From Takashimella koratensis (Eukaryota > Basidiomycota > Tremellomycetes > Trichosporonales > Tetragoniomycetaceae): a DNA stretch of 64,000 nt. Within the stretch, counting starts at the first letter, position 1; each line of letters opens with the position of its first letter. Below the pieces are notes generated by a model. It searched no databases. It was given only the letters and a program-made list of their open reading frames with translations, and was not told the origin of the DNA. This document shows, one piece after another, positions 10,484-22,989 of the stretch. The DNA is taken from assembly GCA_003116875.1 (NCBI GenBank), contig BCKT01000013.1, positions 496,001-560,000 on the forward strand. Reading direction: 5' to 3'. Made by a program: the position numbers and the translations under genes.

Positions 10484-12958
10484 TTATGCTACATCACCAC
10501 CTCTCCTTCCTCTACTCCTACTCCTATTCCCGTCTCCTCTTCCTCTGGACCCACTTCGCGGCGCTCCTTTCTCCCTTCCTTCCTCATTCACCACCTCTAA
10601 ATCGTAGCCTAATAACGACGCGGAGCCCCTTGCCGAGCTGCGAGGGCGCGACCCGCTCCGGCTCGTCCTTGTCGATGGCGTCTGCGGGTTATCATGTGTC
10701 GGTGACGGCGAGGCGATAGTCGACCATGGGAAGGCAGGAGCGAACGGAGATGGATCACGCGTCCGGCTCGTTGATGGCGAGTGAGACGTCTTGCGCCTGC
10801 CGTCAAGACCCGTCATCGGGGCCAAAGGAGCACCGTGAACTTGGTTCGTTTGTACCGAGAGCTGGGTGTTACCAAGGGACGGCCGCTTAGTCGTCGTCCG
10901 ACCACGAGTGACTGCGTCGTCGTTGGCGTCGTCGGCAATCCCCGGATCTCTCCTTGGAGGGAAAGTGAAAGGGTCTAACTGGAAAAGAGGCGTCTCGCCA
11001 CCCGAATCCTGCCTCACGACCCCACGACGACTCCCACTACTTCGACTCCTCGACGCGCTTGCCGACCTCGACCTCAGACCGTCCATCGGCGTCACTGCAC
11101 CAAGTTCAGGCTTATTGATCTCAGACACTCGGCCTAGATCCCCAACAAAGCTATCGGTCTTCCCGACCACTGGGTAGGATGCAGGCGAAAGCCTCGGAGC
11201 GTAGTGGGGCGGTGCTTCCGCCCGAACGGGTGTTTCTCGACCTCGACTGTGGTCTCGACGGGTCGGGATAGGCTGCACAGGGCTGCGCAGACCCAAATCG
11301 AAAGTATCGGTCGAACGATCACGCCGTGCTCTTGATCGGGACCTGCTCTTGGTCCGACTCTTCACCTCTCGCCACCCCATTACCGCGTCGCATTGCCGTA
11401 CCCGCGCGATATCCCACCGCCTCTCCTTATCTCCATCCAAGCATCCATGCAGCAGGTCGAGCCACTCTTGACCGAGTCCCGGGGGTTCCTGCCACGAGCC
11501 ACGGAGGATCTTCATTTGCAGCCGGGGATCAAAGGCGTCGACGAATGGGAGTCTCCCGGTTAAGAGGGCGTGAAGGATGATGCCTAGCGCCCAGATGTCC
11601 TGAGCTAGTGATGGCGGGGCCGGAGGAGCGCGTAAGAGTTCCGGGGGGGCGTAAGGGAGGGAAGCGGAAGGGAAAGTTTGAGGTGGGGCGCTGAGGTCCG
11701 TAACGCGTCGAGAAGTTGGTGAATGGCCGTGGTGCGCCCCTGTCGTCATAACCGGTAAAGGAGAGGATAACCTGGGGCGACCCCTGGTATGTTGTGGGAC
11801 GGGTAGCGACTCCGCAGCGATGGGCGGCGGGACGGTGGGGTACGCAAAAGTCTCTCCAGATCCGATTCGCTTGGCCATGCCGAAATCAGCGACCATGACT
11901 GCACCTTCATGATCGACCAAGAAGTTGTCCAACTTGAGGTCACCATGTAGCAATCCACCGTCCGACCCTTCATAGCCTTCGTGCATCGCCGCGACTGCTG
12001 CAACGACTCCAGGGAACCAGCTCCTCGCCGTCTTCTCTGAACCTCCCTCGCGCCGCAAGACATCCAACAACGAGCCGCCAGGCATGAATGGGGTGATGAG
12101 AAAGGTGGCGACGGGCGTTCGATGCATTTCGAGTAACGGCAGGACGCTGCGATGGTGTGGAAGCGACTTCCACAACGCAATCTCCTCCTCGAAACGTTCT
12201 AGCGATCCAGAGCGGTCGGAGAGATCATCTCGCTTCACAATTTTACAAGCAAGCACTTCGCCAGTACGAACGTGTGTCGCTTGTCGGACAGATGAAAACC
12301 CCCCTCGGCCCAATAGCTTGCCTAGGGTGTAGTCGAGTACTCGGACTCCTGGGGCGTCGGGGTTGTATTCGGGAGGGGGTGCGCCAGTGCGTAAGGACGC
12401 GGAGGAAGAGAAGTGGGAGAGGAAAGCCGAAGCTGGGGAGAAACCGCCAGAGGAGGACATTCCGGACCCCGTTGGACTTGGTGGACAGGAAGGTCCTGGG
12501 TCGGAAAATCCGGATGGAGAGGTTGCGCCAGAGGAAGGGATTATTGGTGGAGCCGCATGGTGAGAGAAAAGAGGGTGTCGAGAAGCTGGTGGTGGAGTGT
12601 ACCGAGTGTCGGCAGCAACGGCAGGTGAAACCGAAGCTAGATCCGAGCCAGCGGCGGTGAAGCTGGCAATACCTGAGAAATCTCTCCCTCTCGCTAAAGC
12701 CCCGCCGTACGGTCCTGGTGTTCTCACCGTCGCCGTTCGCCTGATCTCTCTGTCTCTGTTCTGACGATCGTGGTTCTGAGCATGACTGAATGACTGGTTG
12801 TCGGAAGCGGAAGGTGCCGGGGAGACGTCGGTCGAGGTCGGAACCGACGACGCCGAGTCGGCGCTAACGTCGTAGCTGACCGACCGGTTCTGATGAAGAC
12901 GAGCGAAAAAGGAGGCGGCGGGAGTGGACGACGAGGTGGGTGAAGAGGCTTGGAGCAT
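10484..12958 (-). CDS. Serine/threonine protein kinase with atypical HGD catalytic motif
   Basis: An intronless frame of about 824 residues; the ATG at 12958 is the first available, the frame upstream being open but lacking an ATG. A Ser/Pro-rich N-terminal region precedes a kinase domain in the middle of the protein: glycine loop LGRGGFSS, lysine in LACKIVKRD, helix-C glutamate in RFEEEIALW, catalytic loop LHGDLKLDNFLV, metal-binding VADFGMAKR and substrate-loop end YAPPELL. The usual HRD arginine is glycine. The stretch from DFG to APPE is expanded by about 70 Pro/Ser-rich residues. The C-terminal 300 residues are basic and Arg/Ser-rich (SRTKSRSRSRARR, RSRSASASRSRS), suggesting heavy phosphorylation. 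All other catalytic residues are kept, so it is probably active. The exact kinase family is unclear. Confidence 0.85.
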   Translation of the reverse strand: MLQASSPTSSSTPAASFFARLHQNRSVSYDVSADSASSVPTSTDVSPAPSASDNQSFSHAQNHDRQNRDREIRRTATVRTPGPYGGALARGRDFSGIASFTAAGSDLASVSPAVAADTRYTPPPASRHPLFSHHAAPPIIPSSGATSPSGFSDPGPSCPPSPTGSGMSSSGGFSPASAFLSHFSSSASLRTGAPPPEYNPDAPGVRVLDYTLGKLLGRGGFSSVRQATHVRTGEVLACKIVKRDDLSDRSGSLERFEEEIALWKSLPHHRSVLPLLEMHRTPVATFLITPFMPGGSLLDVLRREGGSEKTARSWFPGVVAAVAAMHEGYEGSDGGLLHGDLKLDNFLVDHEGAVMVADFGMAKRIGSGETFAYPTVPPPIAAESLPVPQHTRGRPRLSSPLPVMTTGAHHGHSPTSRRVTDLSAPPQTFPSASLPYAPPELLRAPPAPPSLAQDIWALGIILHALLTGRLPFVDAFDPRLQMKILRGSWQEPPGLGQEWLDLLHGCLDGDKERRWDIARVRQCDAVMGWREVKSRTKSRSRSRARRDRSTDTFDLGLRSPVQPIPTRRDHSRGRETPVRAEAPPHYAPRLSPASYPVVGKTDSFVGDLGRVSEINKPELGAVTPMDGLRSRSASASRSRSSGSRRGVVRQDSGGETPLFQLDPFTFPPRRDPGIADDANDDAVTRGRTTTKRPSLGNTQLSVQTNQVHGAPLAPMTGLDGRRKTSHSPSTSRTRDPSPFAPAFPWSTIASPSPTHDNPQTPSTRTSRSGSRPRSSARGSASLLGYDLEVVNEEGREKGAPRSGSRGRGDGNRSRSRGRRGGDVA

Positions 12959-14042
12959 CCTGTAACCCCGGAAGAGGTCAGAGGGGGATGAGATGAGCAA
13001 AGGCCCTTGAATGGACGAATGATTGGGGAGAGAGGTTGAGCTAGTGGGAGTGAAAGGGGAGAAAGGGGGCAAGGTTTATTTGGCTCACGAAATTCCGCGA
13101 TGCTCGGGGTTTAAGGCTGGGATGTTGGGTGTCTCGAGCGCAGGGAGGGAAGGGGCCGTGTATGCAGTGCGGAGGGGAGTGGGGGGAAGGTGGGTTTAGG
13201 TGGTAGCGACGGCGAGAGTGATGGTGTTGAAGGGATGTGAACAATGGGAGGGTTGAATGTTGAGGGTGAGAGTGAGATGAAAAGAGGGTTGTAGAGTGGG
13301 GAAGAAATGGACCCGCACGGGGTAAGCGGCGGGACAGGCGGCAGAGGAGGGCGGCGTCGGGTAACAAGGCAATCCAATCCGAGATCAACCCGTACCAGTA
13401 GTTCCAGTTCCAGTTCCAGTTCCGAAAGCAATAAACAAACACGGCCGGCACTAGCAAAGGGAGCCAGCGGCAACAGCAACGCATCCTGCCTGCTCGCTAG
13501 TGTGTTGGGTACGCATACATTGAGACAGTCTCCCTACGTGTGCTCTCCTCGCTCTCATCGCCTCGGGGGGGGGGGGGGGGGGCTTCTCCCGAAATGCCTC
13601 CTCTCTGAGATGGCCATCAAAGGAGGTCGTCTGATGCTGGGTCATGCGTGTGATGCGAAGGAAGAGCGAGGGAGTGAGTGGGCAAGGAGAGCAGAGGGAT
13701 TCCCGACGCTGTACGCCTTTGGCTTCCTACAGTACGGACGACGCGACACGCTCTCCGCCACCGTCGTGGGATCTGGGAGGATGCATGCATGCATACAGAC
13801 AGACACAGACACGCCTTTGCCGGTCTTTGCTGTCCCCGAAAGCGTCGGAATGAATAGGCCCGTGAGGGAGATTAGGCCAACTTGAATTGCTGCACACGCC
13901 TATTTCTCAAATGCGAGCCTATCGTCACCCGCCAACGACGCGTGGCTTTTGAGTGAAGTCATCCACCCCTCGCATTCGTCTTCGTCCAACGCAACCATCT
14001 CCACATCCACCACCGGCAACCTCAGCACAACACCTTGCAGCC
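12959..14042. other. Intergenic stretch, 1.1 kb, divergent promoters
   Basis: This lies between the divergent kinase and RPT1 starts. It contains four TTCCAG-type hexamers at about 13399-13424 and the 18-G run listed separately. A plus-strand frame of 192 codons (13307-13885) runs through the simple repeats and shows no protein-like features. Confidence 0.6.
13565..13582 (+). repeat. Poly-G tract, 18 nt
   Basis: An uninterrupted run of 18 guanines lies between the divergent kinase and RPT1 promoters. Other G-rich runs occur at about 3258-3270 and 7727-7749. Runs of this kind are length-unstable and can form four-stranded DNA. Confidence 0.9.
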
Positions 14043-16004
<1,962 letters not shown>

Positions 16005-16045
16005 GCGCGAAGACAACTACCAGGTTTTTTTCCGAGGTGGTGGAT

Positions 16046-16091
16046 GAGGAGGAGGAGGAGGAGGAGGAGGAGGAGGAGGAGGAGGAGGAGG
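16046..16091 (+). repeat. (GAG)n microsatellite
   Basis: About fifteen perfect GAG units start 42 bp downstream of the RPT1 stop codon, so probably within its 3' untranslated region. The repeat is purine-only on the plus strand. Confidence 0.9.
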
Positions 16092-17261
16092 TGCGGTTGG
16101 GACGTTTTGATGTTTGTAAGATTCAATGCCATCGGTCTCTCATGATTCGAAACGCAAATGTATGCATAGATCGAAGATGAACCCTGCTGTTCGGGAGGTC
16201 GGTGTGAGAGCTGCTGGGATTGTCAGCGCGCCTGCAGTGAAGACTTTGGTCAGTACTCGCTCGGCTCGATTTCCACTATCCACGTGCATGTGTTATACTG
16301 TCCTGTGTAGGTTTTCACTGAAGGTAAAGGATGCAAGGACTAGGAGCGCACGATCTCTGACAGGCGAAAGCCTCCTACTTCACATACTCCACTGTACTTC
16401 ACTGTATCATAGATTCCCCTTTCAGAATGATATATCACTCGATCTATGTTTTCATCTCTCTCCCTCTTTCGCAATCCTCAGAGTTTTCACCTCGCCGTCC
16501 ATACTGCGGCTGCGCACGCATCTGCCACGAAGTCGTCTCGTGTAGCGAATTGCTCAATCTGACAGCGAGGATCGTCGGCAATGGCTCGCTCGGATCTTGT
16601 GCGGTGGATTCGGTCTGCTTGGCGGCTCTGTACAAGACATGGTAGACCCAAGGTCGGACATCTTGAATCGGTTTGTGATTGTACGGTGGGTGAACGAACT
16701 CTCAGGTCTCGATGGACGGAGACTTGAGGGTTGAAGGATAAAAAACAATGAAGAACACGGTTGGGGCTCTTGTACCATGCGTTGTGGGTGATAGCTGTAC
16801 TCTGCATTGCGGGTGACGAGTCCATAGTTCATTCAGCCTCTATAGACGGAGGACCATGCCAATCTTTAATGCTACCGCCCCACAAGTAAATGAAAGGCTT
16901 CAACGTGTTTCACCTATCAGACATACCGCTGCTCACTTTCTATACAAAAGAGGAGAGAACAAAAGGTGGTGATGTCGGGTCAAGCACGGTAAAAGAGCTG
17001 AGCAGTGCGTCACCTCTCGCTTCTAGATATTCCCCATGTCTCAATTCGCTTAGCAAGCAATGACGTTCCCCCGACGGCATGCGCCCTCTTAACCTCCTTT
17101 ATGTCACAGGCCGGGCGAGCGGACCATTTGTGCATAGACATTCATTACGGCTCGTAACGGACTGTCGTAACAGCAGACAGGGGGAACGCAGGCAAGGGAC
17201 GACTGCACACAAGCGGCAGCTGCATACTTCTTTTACGCATTCCACCAACTGTGTGAGCACA
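16092..17261. other. Intergenic stretch, 1.2 kb
   Basis: This lies between the convergent ends of RPT1 and the first P450 gene. Several frames of 60-140 codons overlap here on both strands, for example 16487-16825 minus. None has domain features or plausible splice structure, so no gene is called. Confidence 0.6.
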
Positions 17262-19596
17262 TCAATGCCTGGGCTCAAACCTGACCGAGAACTTTCCAGG
17301 CATGAAAGTCAACCCCTCGTGACCCTGCGTCATACGTTTGTACGTATCCTCTTTGGACTCCCCTTCCAGGGCCACCGGGTGGATCGAGTACCTCTCCAAT
17401 ACAGTCGCGAGGAACGCGACGATCTCGACCTCGGCAAACCTCTTTCCTATGCAGCTTCGCGATCCGAGTGAGAACCCCAAGAACGGTCCTTCGTTCGGCT
17501 TGACATCCCCTTCATTCGCGGCTCTCACTTCGTTGGCGTCCTCGTCGAGGGTGCGAAGGTGGCGCGTGGGGTCGAAAACTTCGGGGTTCGGCCAGAAGAA
17601 CGGGTTGAGCTGGGCGGCGGGGGTGTCCAGGATAAGATGAGAGCCCTCGGCAACCGCGCGAACATGATAGTGTACCGCACCGTTTTTGTCCCATGTAGTA
17701 TAGGGGATGGTGGTAGCTGCAGTGGCGCGTTTGGGGATAAACATGACAATATCGCGCATACGGATAGTCTCGTAGGCGGCAGCGAGGACGAGGCGGAGGT
17801 GCGGTACGTCACGGTAGGCTGAGAAGGTGGGCGTATGGTGTTAGCAACAGGAGTCTGAGGGTGAACGAGCAATGGGTCTCTCACTCGGCGGGTGGTCACC
17901 GCAGACGTCCTTGATCTCAGCATAGAGCTTGTCTTGCCACTCCGGGTGAAGGGCCAGGTAAGCCATGGTGAAAGCAAGCACGTGGCCAGTGGTTTCGTGT
18001 CCGGCGCTGAGAGGGTCAGAGACTTTAATGACCATTCCACCTGATGCGCAGTGTTAACTTACACGATGAAGATGACTACAACGTCCATCACATTAGCATG
18101 TCTCATTAGCTAAAGTGCGCCATACGCGCCAGGTACCACTCACAGAGATTGCCCTGAACCTCGCTCTCAGTCAAGCCAGCGACTTTCTCCCCGTGGAGCG
18201 CGCGCTGTTCCGCCTCGATATCCATCTGCGACGCCACAAGCGCACCATATAGGTCCGTTGGCGGGGTCGGCTTCTCGCCCGGCGGCAAGAGGTTCTGAGC
18301 GGCCTGCAATTCGGCACGCTTGGACTTGGCCATCCGTTTGAGGTGGACTGTGAGCGAGTTGCGAGCCTTGCCCATTCGGTTGAACCTATGCTATTCAGTA
18401 TGTATAGAGTGTGGCTTAGACGTACGCTCTGATAGGTGCCATGTGCATGAGCCACTGAAGATTGGAATGTCAGCTGTGACGGCGTACGGATGAGTCTGGG
18501 CAGGGATGACGTACGGGAGGAACCAGGAGCTGTCCGATCATGTTGTACTCGACGTCTTGGAGAGCTTCGATGAAAGGCACTACAACAGTCCACCAATGTC
18601 AGTCCCCTGCGCCTGTGTTCTTGTGGAGCCTGAGAGGACTCACACAGCGGCCCATCGGTCTTGGGGATGTCCCATGGCACATCAATGCCAAAGCCCGCTT
18701 GACCAATGACAATGAGGGTAACCTGACACGGCGCTCAGCTTGGTGCTCCAGCTCTGACGGAGAACTTTCTCCAACTTGCACTCACCTTGATCAAAGCGTC
18801 CTCTACATCCAGCACAACTCCCCCGTTCTCCAATTTGTTCGCAGCAATCATCACATCCACCGCATCCACCATCTTGTCCCAAGCATTCTCCATTACCGAC
18901 TCTCCAAAGCACCCTCGCACAACAGCTCGGTGACGCCTCCACTCGTCCCCGGAGACGGAGACGATCTGGCGACCAAAGAGATTGATTGCTTGGTACCTCC
19001 ACATATCGGTGGGTTTGGTGAAAAGTGCAGGTTTGCCGGCAAACACGGCACAGGTGCGTGGGTTAGATGAGATGTAGACCGCATAAGGGAGGGTCGGTGT
19101 GGTTAGAGCGATGAGGTCGGAGTTGACCTTGGCGTATTCTGTGTCCGTCAGTGGGGCGCACGCAGATTTAGAGGGACAGGGCTGGGTGGGAAGACTTACT
19201 CTTGAATGGCTCACGGAGGGTGTAGTCGTTAGACGGACAGACGAGTGGGATGTGAGGGAGAACATCACGCATGCCGTTCTCGAAAAACTCGATACCGCTG
19301 TGGATAGCAGGCAGCCCCCTGACTTGCTTCAGTGCATGTCAGCTGATTGTTGGCAGGTCATTTGGAGACAGCGACAACACCTGAATGCGATAACTTACAA
19401 GTCGGACATGAATGTAGGTGATCAAGGTGTTGGCGAGTTTGGGAAGGAAGTAGACGACGGCAAGCGAGAGAGCAATGTCTGTCCAGCTGATATCCTCGAA
19501 TCGCTTGGGAATGGGCAGAAAAGGTATGCGGTCCGCGGCGAGGGTGAGGTATCCGTTGGCCGCCTCGTGGAACGGTGAAAAGTTCACCATACCCAT
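17262..19596 (-). CDS. Cytochrome P450 monooxygenase, copy 1 of a tandem pair
   Basis: Ten exons (19596-19399, 19326-19200, 19138-18786, 18722-18644, 18579-18515, 18454-18426, 18385-18144, 18075-18063, 18006-17885, 17818-17262) give about 594 residues. The N-terminus has one membrane anchor (WTDIALSLAVVYFLPKLANTL), as in endoplasmic-reticulum P450s. The I-helix oxygen-activation motif AGHETTGH is assembled across the 13 nt exon. ExxR appears as YETIR, the PERF region as PNPEVFDPTRHL, and the haem-binding loop as FSLGSRSCIGKRFAE with its cysteine ligand. Such enzymes oxidise lipophilic substrates using an NADPH-P450 reductase; the substrate cannot be read from sequence. Interior exon sizes match those of the neighbouring P450 exactly, showing tandem duplication. 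Confidence 0.93.
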
Positions 19597-20049
19597 ATCG
19601 AACAGTGTTGAGGGCGCAAGTATCGAGGTCAGACATCTCTCGGTTCAGTCTTATGTATCCCTTTTATCTCACTTGGGCTCTCCCCACCGTGCCGAGTGCC
19701 ATCATTTCCTGTGCAATCTCGGTTTCTCTCACGCTCTTAGCGTAGATTGCAATGATGAGGTTGGATTGGCTGCGGTGTCTTTTTGCCCTGGTTGATCAGA
19801 CGTGACCTGTTCAGAGTGCATGATCGAACCCGAGGTGGAAGGGACAAGGGACAGGGCAAGGGGCGCAGGGCGAGGCACACCACATTCAGTGCAATGAGTT
19901 GTAGCGAGGGCACACTGATCAGCAAGGACAAAGACGAAAGGACGAGCCACACCATGGTTGATGATGGTTGCCAGGGAGAGACGGCGATTCATCAAAACCT
20001 CCGGATGGCCGACCATGTCAACCGGACCGACCACCTCTACAGCACCCTA
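19597..20049. other. Intergenic stretch between the tandem P450 genes
   Basis: This 450 bp stretch holds the 3' flank of the upstream P450 and the promoter of the downstream one. An ATAAAAGG word lies on the minus strand about 70 bp before the ATG at 19596. I see no further gene. Confidence 0.6.
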
Positions 20050-22426
20050 CTATCGCGGATCAAAGCGGATATCAAACTTGCCTGGAGTGAGGGTCAACCC
20101 CTCCTTCCCCTCCGTCATCCGCTTGTACATCCTTTCTCTCGTTTCTCCATCCTTCGCCACCGGGTGGAGCGTGTACCGTTGCACAACGGTCGCTAGGAAC
20201 GCGACCATTTCGACTTCGGCAAAGCGTTTGCCGATACATGCTCTGGGTCCTTGCGAGAATCCAAAGAACGAACCCTCGTTCGGTTTGACTTGTGCGGTGT
20301 GTACCGACTCGTCCTTGCTCGTAACGGCTTCAGTAGAACCGACAGCGAATGAGACAGAATGTGCCCGTGGGCGGCGGGGAGAATTGGAAGCACCAAGGTG
20401 GCGGCTAGGATCATAGATGTTCGGGTTCGGCCAGAAGAAAGGGTTCTGATGAGCAGCAGGGTTATCGAGTACCACTTGTGATCCTGCCGGTAGCACTCGA
20501 GTGTGGTGATACACCCTCCCATCGTCGTCCCAGGTAGTGTAAGGGATGACGGACGTTGATGTGGTGCGCTTCCCTATGAACGCCACGATATCGCGCATGC
20601 GCATCGATTCAGTTGCTGCCGCGAGGACGAGGCGAAGGTGTGGGACGTCACCGTACTCTGATGCACCGCCGATTGCAACCAGGAGACTTGTATCAGCAGC
20701 AGCAAGATTGTGTGACTAGGGAAGTCTACGGGCTAAAGGGCAGCTTACCAAGCGGACGGTCTCCACAGATACTTGTAATCTCCGCGTGCAATTTGCCTTG
20801 CCAGTCAGGATGCAAAGCGAGGTACGCCAACGTGAACGCCAGTGTGTTTCCCGTCGTCTCGTGACCCGCTCTATTACACTAAGCAGTCACCCCATATATA
20901 GTTGCCTTTCCTTTCACTCACATGATGAAGATGACTATCGACGTCAGGTTGGTCAGGCGTGTCTATCACATCTATTCGGGCGCTTAATTCCTACTCACAC
21001 AGATTCCCACGAATCTCGCTATCGGTCAACCCTGCCACTTTTTCGCCTTGTTTTACCCGTTCTTGTGTCTCCGTATCCATTTGTGCAGCTACGAGCGCCC
21101 CATAAAGGTCCGTGGGGGGTCTCCGTTCCTCGTCCACCCCCAGTGATACATTGAGCTCGTCGAGTTCAGCGCGCTTTGATCTGATCATTCGGTCGAGGTG
21201 AGTGATGAGAGATCGTCGAGCTTTTCCCATCCGGTTGAAACTAGGATAGTGTGAGTGGACCAGGCCAAGGAAGCTATCCAATGTTCAAAAAAACATGAGC
21301 AAAGCTGACCTTTTGACCGGTGCGAGGTTCATCAACCACTGTTACGAATGGAACCATGAGCGTCTCAGATGTAGGCAAGACTCACGACAGGGATCAAAAG
21401 CTGCGCAAGGATGTTACTCTCAACCTCTTGTAGCGCTTCGATAAATGGGACTGCGAGCACCGGGTCAACACTATCGAAGCCGCATTTGCATATTGCTTAC
21501 GTTCCATGCCGTCGGTCCTGGGGATGTCCCACGGTACATCCAATCCGAACCCTGCTTGGCCAATGACCAGAAGCGTCACCTACACTCTCAGATCAGACAC
21601 GGCCCGACAAGGTCCGATCCAGCCCGACACACCTTGATCATCGTCTTTTGTACGTCAAGCACCACACCACCTTTTTCCACACCTTGAGCGGCTACCATAA
21701 CATCCACCGCATTAACCATTTTCTCCCACCCATTGCGCAACACGCCCTCCCCGAAACAACCCCTGACCACAGCCCGATGTCGACGCCACTCGTCACCCGA
21801 AACAGAGACGATCTGGCGCCCGAAAAGGTTGATGGCTTGGTATCTCCAGTTATTGGTAGGTTTGATGAATCTTTCCGGATGAGAGGTGAGGAGCCCTCCA
21901 GCCCGAGGGTTGGAGGTGAGGTACACCGCGTAAGGAAGTGTCGGGGTGGTTAGTGCGATCAAGTCGGAGCGAGCGGTCGCATATTCTGAATGGTCAGTCT
22001 TGACTGCCGAACAAATGGAGAGGGGCGGTGATAGAAGGGTTTCGAAAGTGGAACACACTTCTGAATGGGTCATCAAAGGTGTACGCCTTGACCGGACAGA
22101 TAAAAGGTATGTGTGGCAAGATGTTCCGCAAACCGCTTTCAAAGACCTCGACGCAACTGTGTATAGCGGGCAGCCCACGCACATGCTGCTTTGTTTAGCG
22201 GAGATGCCATGCGACATGTTCGATCCTTGGGGTCACTCACGAGGCGGATTTGAAGATAGGAGATCACGGTCTGAATGATCCATTGGGCGAAGTAGAGGAA
22301 TGCCGTAGCAAGAATCAAGTGCGTCCAATTGACGTCTGCAGTTCGGCTTGGGAGAAACGGAATCCTTCCCGACGCATAGGCGAGAGCGCCATCAATACTC
22401 TCGCCCAGCTGTAAGAGGAACAACAT
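20050..22426 (-). CDS. Cytochrome P450 monooxygenase, copy 2 of a tandem pair
   Basis: Ten exons (22426-22241, 22185-22059, 21985-21633, 21579-21501, 21450-21386, 21338-21310, 21240-20999, 20934-20922, 20870-20749, 20657-20050) give about 607 residues. Exons 2-9 have exactly the lengths found in the copy at 17262-19596 (127, 353, 79, 65, 29, 242, 13, 122 nt) with the same phases. Key motifs are the anchor ILATAFLYFAQWIIQTVI, AGHETTGN, ESMR for ExxR, PNPNIYDPSRHL and the haem loop FSQGPRACIGKRFAE. The last exon carries about 15 extra residues relative to copy 1 before the haem loop. Divergence is well advanced, so substrate preference may differ. A TATATA word lies about 80 bp upstream on the coding strand. 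Confidence 0.93.
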
Positions 22427-22989
22427 CGCTATGGATAGCTAGAGGAACAAATGAAAGCAGAAAGCAATGTCGGGTCATACGTTCACGGCTAGATTTGAGG
22501 GTATATATTGGAAGGAAAAAGGCATTAAGCTGGCCTCGGTGGACCTCTTGGATGCTGGAGATTGGCGCGAGCAGTCGGCGAGCGAGTGAGATGAGTTGGA
22601 TCGTATCCAATCAAATGAACTAGATATCAGAGCTGGTGGTGGGCCAGGCCTCATGACCTGAGACGACACAAGCGCGGAACAAGTTGGGTATCTTGGCATG
22701 CATCGACTCTCCTCACGAACACGGTCGCCGTGTGCCACCCGTCCTCAGTGACCTGCCACAAGCGGTGACCGATATCAAAAGCTTGGTGAAAAGCCACGTC
22801 AAGATTGCTCCACGTGGGGAACACATGGTCGTTGGGGTGTTTTGGCTAAAATGCCGAAACGCCGACAGGAAGCAATTTTGGACGACATTGTGGCACCAAA
22901 CCTGGCCCGGTTCTCCAACTTTTCATTTCTTGAAATTGAGTGATTCGTTGCTCTCTAGACACCTCTACACACCACCGAGTTTTCCCAAA
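22427..22989. other. Intergenic stretch, divergent promoters of P450 copy 2 and RPL29
   Basis: No gene is supported in these 560 bp. The left part holds the TATATA word of the P450 gene at about 22501-22508. The right part precedes RPL29, whose ATG follows a pyrimidine-rich leader ending in CCCAAA. Confidence 0.6.

Noticed and set aside
12959..13072. A longer N-terminus for the kinase starting at 13072.
   Set aside because: The codon there is TTG. The first ATG is at 12958, and no upstream exon with an ATG could be found.
13307..13885. A plus-strand frame of 192 codons between the kinase and RPT1.
   Set aside because: It runs through a poly-G tract and a hexamer repeat, has no domain or composition typical of protein, and lies in a divergent promoter.
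16487..16825. A minus-strand ATG frame of 112 codons in the RPT1-P450 intergenic region.
   Set aside because: Other frames of similar length overlap it on both strands, and it has no recognisable features or splice signals.
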